Shown piece by piece: positions 58,786 to 64,000 of a stretch of DNA of 64,000 nucleotides (position 1 is its first letter; each line of letters starts with the position of its first letter). The notes under the pieces are model-generated. The model did no database searches. It was not told where the DNA came from and saw nothing but the letters and a program-made list of their open reading frames with translations. Both the position numbers and the translations under genes were made by a program. This DNA comes from Emydura subglobosa (Eukaryota > Chordata > Testudines > Chelidae), in assembly GCA_007922225.1 (NCBI GenBank), contig ML679958.1:54330838-54394837 (forward strand). Direction: 5' to 3'.

Positions 58786-60889
58786 GTGCACTCCAAAATG
58801 TGACACGATGGCATTTCCCCCCCGCCCACACACACACACGCAATGCCTTTAACATTTTTCTACCAAATCTAAAAAATATGCTGTCCCAGCATAAATGCTA
58901 ACCTTTCAATCTGTCTCAGCTATGGGTATATGCCAGTATCCACTAAGGAAGTTCAGTTATGAAGTGGGGAAAAGAAGACATCATGCAAGCCAGTCAGGTA
59001 TATCATCTACCATTGACATGGTTGTAGCCTTTTTTATTATGCTTTTGAGGTGCCAAAAGGTGACACACAACCTGTACTTCATATCTTACTTCCATATGAA
59101 GATAACTGTGTCAAACAAGGGGTTCATGCTCTGCTGGACAATCCCTGCTTCAGGTGTCTACAACCTGATACTACACTTCTGCTTTTTGCTCACTTTCCCA
59201 CATTAGTCTCCTCCCTTTGTCTCCCCTCAGTACCACTTCTTTTGGGCCATGCTACTCTGCACCAGGCAGCCATACTCAGTTTGAGACCGTGGGTAAAAGA
59301 GTCTTCAGGTGGCTCTGGTTTGTCTGTTTTCCTGATCCAGATCTCCTGCCAACAAGCAGGGAAGGATTTTGTGCATGGTGTATTGAAGCATCTGTCTCCC
59401 CTTATGTCTGTCCCTGATATATATTCCCAAGATTACAATTTTTGAAGACTCTGACCTCTTGTCTCTATAGCCTTCCTCTAGGTCCCTACTGGATGTCAGT
59501 TTTGACCCATTGTGACAAGAGGTGCTTCCTCTAGGAAGCTAGGAAAGAATCCGAAGGGGCAGTATGCCAGAGCTGTGGTACTGAGTTCAATGGCACCACT
59601 TGTGTGTAACTATGCTTGTAAATGTTTGCAGGATCAAGGCCTTGGATTGGAAGATTTTGGAGCAGGATCTTGCCTCCCTACATGTCTGTCAAGTGCCTAA
59701 AGTGCTGGTAGTACTATATAAATATTGCTCCTAATGATACCAGTGCTACATAATCTTCTCAGTCTGTTTGCAGTTCCCAAGGCCATTAATAGGTGTTGTA
59801 TGTGCAAAGCAAGAATAGCATAAGGCCCCTAGAGAGAAACCTCAAAATCAGCTTCAGAGTTTGATCTTAATTGCACCAACTTCAAACACGTTTGTTTAAT
59901 GGAAGTTTTCCCAAATCTTCCCTGTTCTTTTCCCTGGACCCCTTTACCCCCCGCCACCCTCACAAACATAGATAGGATTGTCCAGTATCAGATACTATGC
60001 CTGTGAAATTCTCTATGTTAACTTTTGCTATAACACAATCTGATGTTTCCATTGCAGTGATTTAAACTGAGTGCTTCAGTATGGGAACAAAATAGAATAC
60101 TTAACAGTGTCAGCAGTAGCAGGTTCTTTGCTGGACACGGGAGAACAACTGACTGAAAATGGAAGGTTACCCCGCCACACACACACTCCACAGCCATGTA
60201 ACTGTTGACATCCATGTTAATGTTTATGCTTCAGCAGGTTGCAGAAGCATTCTTTGGAGTGCCAAAGTTGTCAGTGGGCTAGAATAGCACTTCAGTGAGG
60301 AAACAGCAAAAATATGGACTCTCCTGGAGAGGTATTTGATGGAAATGAGATAATTCATCTTTGATATTTCCAGATCAATGCCAGGCATAAGTGGCACATA
60401 TAATTCAACTGAATAACTACTCAGCAAGAAAAATGCACTTGTTCGTTTGCTAGTAGAGGCAAGAATATTTGAACTTGTACAACCTCCTGTTTTCCAATTT
60501 AACTGCATTGATTAATGGATATATCTACTTCTATATTACCTGAAATTACTAGACAATATATTTTTTTAAAAAGAAAATAAGAGTGGAAGGCCACTTTCCT
60601 ATCCAACTACTGTAGCCCATACTGTACCTTTTAATACAGATCACATCAGGATCAGTACAGAAGCACAACACCTCAGGGAGAGCTCCAGGATTCCTGGTGG
60701 TTGAAGCAAGCACATCAACAGCTTCCTGGATCTTTGGTGAGAAGAAGGGAAGTGCACTGTCACCTGTACTGTCATACTGTCACCTGTACAAAGGATTTTT
60801 CAACTCACTCTGCATGCAGCCAATTCTGGTGGCCAGAAGAGTTAGAGTGGGGTCATGACGCCATTCACTTTGGAGAAGAAACTAGTGTT
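58786..60889. other. Single-copy DNA, no gene seen
   Basis: A short CA run lies at 58827-58840. Frames at 58895-59445 are overlapping and lack domains. A local duplication of CTGTCACCTGTA occurs at 60758 and 60777. Confidence 0.4.
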
Positions 60890-61035
60890 CAGCAGCAGCA
60901 CTTGTCTGGAGCAGTCCTGTGTGATTTAGTTGGGGTTGGTCCTGCTTTGATCAAGGGGTTGGACTAGAAGACCTCCTGAAGTCCCTTTCAACCCTCATCT
61001 TCTATTATTCTGTGATCTTCTATGATTCTATGTGT
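60890..61035 (+). mobile_element. CR1 LINE 3' end with octamer tail
   Basis: TTGGTCCTGCTTTGATCAAG, GGGTTGGACTAGAAGACCTC and CAACCCTCATCTTCTATTAT are the classic CR1 3' UTR. It ends in the CR1 tail repeat (ATTCTATG-like units) at 61000-61035, so the 3' terminus is intact. Confidence 0.9.
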
Positions 61036-63044
61036 TCAGGATAGATTAAGAACGCACATTCCGTTTGGCTCCTCTGAGGGTGCAGAAGTGTCCTTTCTTC
61101 TTTCACATCCCAAGTAATGGAGCAAAGTCAGATATCATCTTGTCCTGCATGTGCAGGACTCTCAACTACATAGTAGCTCCTGTCAGCAGTTGACACTTCA
61201 GGTGTTGTATAATGCCATATTTAAAAAAAAAATCCTTTACATTTTTAAATGAACCTCACTCCACAAGTTCTTCCATTGACTTTAATGTAACTCCTGAATG
61301 AAGTAACAGATTAACATGAATTAAGGTGTATCAGAATTTGGCCCTTTTTTTCTTTTAATGTAGCCTTTCATTTTTCTATTTCCCAACAAAAATAAACGGC
61401 TCAGTTTCACGATATTTATGGAAATGAGATAATAAAGCTTTTATATTCAGCATTGAAGTCTCTGCTTAGATGTGAGCTGTAGAACACAAGTTTAGGCATC
61501 TTCACTGTTTAGTCCCAATTCAAAGTTCTCACTTTCTCTCCCTAAACAACTCATGCAGCATGCAGATCTACATCAGCTCCCCCACCTACTGCCATGCTCA
61601 ATCATGGCAGTACTGGATAAAGACTAGATCCTTTCTCTAATATTCCTCTTATCAAATCCCTTCTCTCCAATTAGAGTTGCCTTCAGCATTGCTCACCTTT
61701 ACAAACACCCCATCTTCCCCATCAGGGAGAGCCATCAATCTCTCCAATTTGTCTGATTCTCTCCATTCTCCACTTGCCTTCCTCTCCTTTCTCAACTCCA
61801 TGGTGGCCAGTTATAACCTCACTCTTTCTCTCGTGATTATATAGTAGAGAAATGTAGCAAAAAATTCCCAAATGGTAATGGGAAGAGGTGAGAAGAAGTA
61901 GGATGAGGGACATTTTTGCCTGTCTCTTTAGTTTCCCCAATCTAATTATTTCACTTTTTCTAGCATGCCCCGTGCCCTCCTTTTTGTCTAGGTCTCTGAT
62001 TTTGTTACTTTATTCCATAAGATGGTATGGCCATTTACTCACCTTTGTAATATCCTATACAGTATAATTTTCATTTCATTTCACATAGTTACATGTGAGC
62101 CTAGTGCCGGTTTAGGCATACAAATCTCTTGATACTCATGCCCAATTTAGAAATATATGCACACGTATTGGTAAGCACAGGCACAGTCCCAAATTGCAAG
62201 CATGCAAAAGGAGATTTGTATGCTTATATTAGGCAGGCATATCAATTCAAAGGTTTTTATCTTTTTCCATGCATTCCAATATGATCTTAAGTTTAAAAAA
62301 AATGTTTTAAAATTAGGGTTCCCTTGTATCATTAACAAAAATGCAGCCAATAAGGTCAAATTTCGTGTTATTCACACGCACCTGTTACCATCACCAAAGG
62401 CTAATGAGCTAGTAATCTTTTTTTTAAAATGAGCTAGTATAAACAGTCCGAAATAGGAAGAAGTCCATGAATAATAGCTTGTCATCTAGCGGGAGCCAAT
62501 AGTTAGGCACTCAGGAATGACCTGACCATGTTAATCCATTTTCAGGGAAAGCTAAACAGTCACCTTTCTGGGCTTCCTCCAAGGCTGACCCATTTAATTT
62601 TTTGCCTGAGAGGCATCTCAACGTTCTGCCTTCTCTTCCAGACAAAAGTGAATAGTCACTTGCCTGGGAGGCACTATAGCAAGTTTGATGAATTGCCTTG
62701 TAAGTTGACCCAAACCAGTACCTGTCTGGAAGGCTGTATCTTGTTGCTGACCTAATTATTAAGCAGACTGTAACTGTTACTTATCCTAGGATGTTTAGTA
62801 TAAAGTGTATCTAAAAGCAATGGCTTGTAGTTTTGAGTCATAATTCATATTTCAGGTTAGCTTGATTTAAAAAGGTAGCAGGGGCTTATCCTTCAAAACA
62901 AAACATGTTAGTCCTAAGCATATAAAGTTACACTGAGTCACTAAAAAAAAAATTCTAATTCTCTTTTTATTGTAGTGCAGTAAGTGTCCAGCAATCTCTA
63001 AGCTTGAAAGTCTTAAAAAAAAAAAAAGTGGTTCTGATTTCATG
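61036..63044. other. Single-copy DNA with one palindromic relic
   Basis: No gene seen. 61240-61345 (TTCCATTGACTTTAATGTAA then CTCCTGAATGAAG ... AATTTGGCCC) is a diverged palindromic MITE. Block 62520-62760 is unclassified. Confidence 0.4.
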
Positions 63045-63145
63045 TTTTCAAGGGCATTCTGAAACTTCTTTCAAGCTTGTGAAGTCGTTTGTGATCCTCA
63101 GATGAAAGATGACACAGAAATGCAAAGTATTATTATTATTATTTC
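63045..63145 (+). repeat. Old SINE/LINE 3' tail ending in (ATT)n
   Basis: GTGATCCTCAGATGAAAGAT then GACACAGAAATGCAAAGTAT, ending in TATTATTATTATTATT, matches the 'ggatccttagatgaaaggcgctatagaaatgcaaagtatta' tail pattern of old amniote repeats related to LINE2. Confidence 0.5.
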
Positions 63146-64000
63146 TTACATTTGTTTCTGGAACTCCAATCTTCACTAGTACTTTGATTCATGATAGCAA
63201 AAGTCGTTGACCTAACATCTGTGATTTCCAGGAGGCTGAACATTATCAATGGCCACAAAAGAACATAAAGGTGCATTTGATGGTAGAAAAGATTTGTAAG
63301 GGTTTATCACAAATAATGAGCTGATTAAATTGGTGGGGAAAAAAGACACAAGTAAAGGAAAGGTCGGGGACTAATACTGGGGGAGGACATAAAAAAGATT
63401 AGACTTGGAATACTCAAGTTTTTAGAATATTTCAAAAAGGAAAAAAATAAATTGAGAGAATAATTGATTCCTTAATGAATATTAAATATTTATTATCCAA
63501 GTATATTTTCTTTGAATATATGTTCAGAAGGACTTACATTTACAAAAAAGACCAGCAGAAAAAATAGTAATAAAAATAGTAAAACACTGCTACAGTCAAC
63601 CCCTACTATGTCTTTGAGGCATAACTTGACGTGCACTGGTGGTTCTAGCTTTATTATACTTGGAGACCTGATGTGCCTCAAAGGACCATTTAAGGACAAT
63701 TTCTTCTTCTGGGCTTACTTTGGGGCTCCCATCCACTGTAATATGTGCCAGAGGGACTGTCTAGAAGAAATTGAACAGAACCGCCCAACAACTTAAAACA
63801 TATGCTGACACTTTAATGTTTTCTGACAGTCTGATCTTTTCATAGTAACACTTGGGGATTTTTGCCTAGCTATTTTCTTCTGATTTTCATATTGAAACAG
63901 TGTTATATTAATAAAAAAAATCAAGATAAAATGATTTCACTCATGTATGATGTATGAGACATCAAAATACCTATGAACATGTACTAGAATGTATAGTAGA
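63146..64000. other. Single-copy AT-rich DNA, no gene seen
   Basis: Open frames at 63493-63796 overlap on opposite strands and show no domain; nothing else is recognised. Confidence 0.45.

Noticed and set aside
58895..59445. Overlapping 103- and 131-codon frames
   Set aside because: Two frames on the same strand overlap, neither with a domain, and there are no splice or promoter features.

Overview
This window looks like a gene-poor, AT-rich stretch of a sauropsid nuclear genome, most likely a turtle (inference). The clues are several CR1 LINE fragments, many ending in the typical CR1 3' tail; 3' ends of Penelope-like elements (PLEs); MIR-type SINEs; many short palindromic DNA-transposon relics; solo LTRs; and long microsatellites interrupted by 10-N assembly gaps. 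I found no host protein-coding gene, no exon I can support and no functional RNA gene. The only protein-like signals are decayed transposon ORFs. All family names come from recognising conserved sequence by eye; none was checked by search.

Layout. 1-9.1 kb is mostly single-copy AT-rich DNA with one antisense solo LTR (1.1-1.8 kb) and a few palindromic repeats. A hAT-type MITE lies at 9.2-9.5 kb and a GAAA microsatellite with a gap at 11.9-12.1 kb. 13.6-17.8 kb has a strong hairpin, palindromic repeats and a 2-kb CR1 carrying a nested short element. A TIR-bearing DNA transposon lies at 20.4-21.2 kb and a 1.2-kb solo LTR at 21.7-22.9 kb. 23-36 kb is a dense transposon graveyard: four PLE 3' ends, five or more CR1 pieces, a LINE of another clade with a C-terminal zinc finger, LTR sequences, a DNA transposon, and a Gypsy-like gag-protease-integrase relic that has lost its reverse transcriptase region.

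36-42.9 kb is mostly single-copy with a MIR at 38.9 kb. 42.9-44.4 kb holds an LTR plus two CR1 ends. 46.4-49.3 kb appears to be a three-layer nest (DNA transposon, then LTR, then a second LTR-like element). The rest is single-copy DNA with a TG microsatellite, CR1 3' ends at 57.1 and 60.9 kb, and an LTR at 57.8-58.8 kb.

Nothing here forms an operon or a working system. The value of the window is the insertion archaeology: several target-site duplications can be read directly, and nesting gives relative ages. Two single-copy AT-rich blocks (36.4-36.9 and 44.6-44.9 kb) could be conserved noncoding elements, but that is only a guess without alignment.
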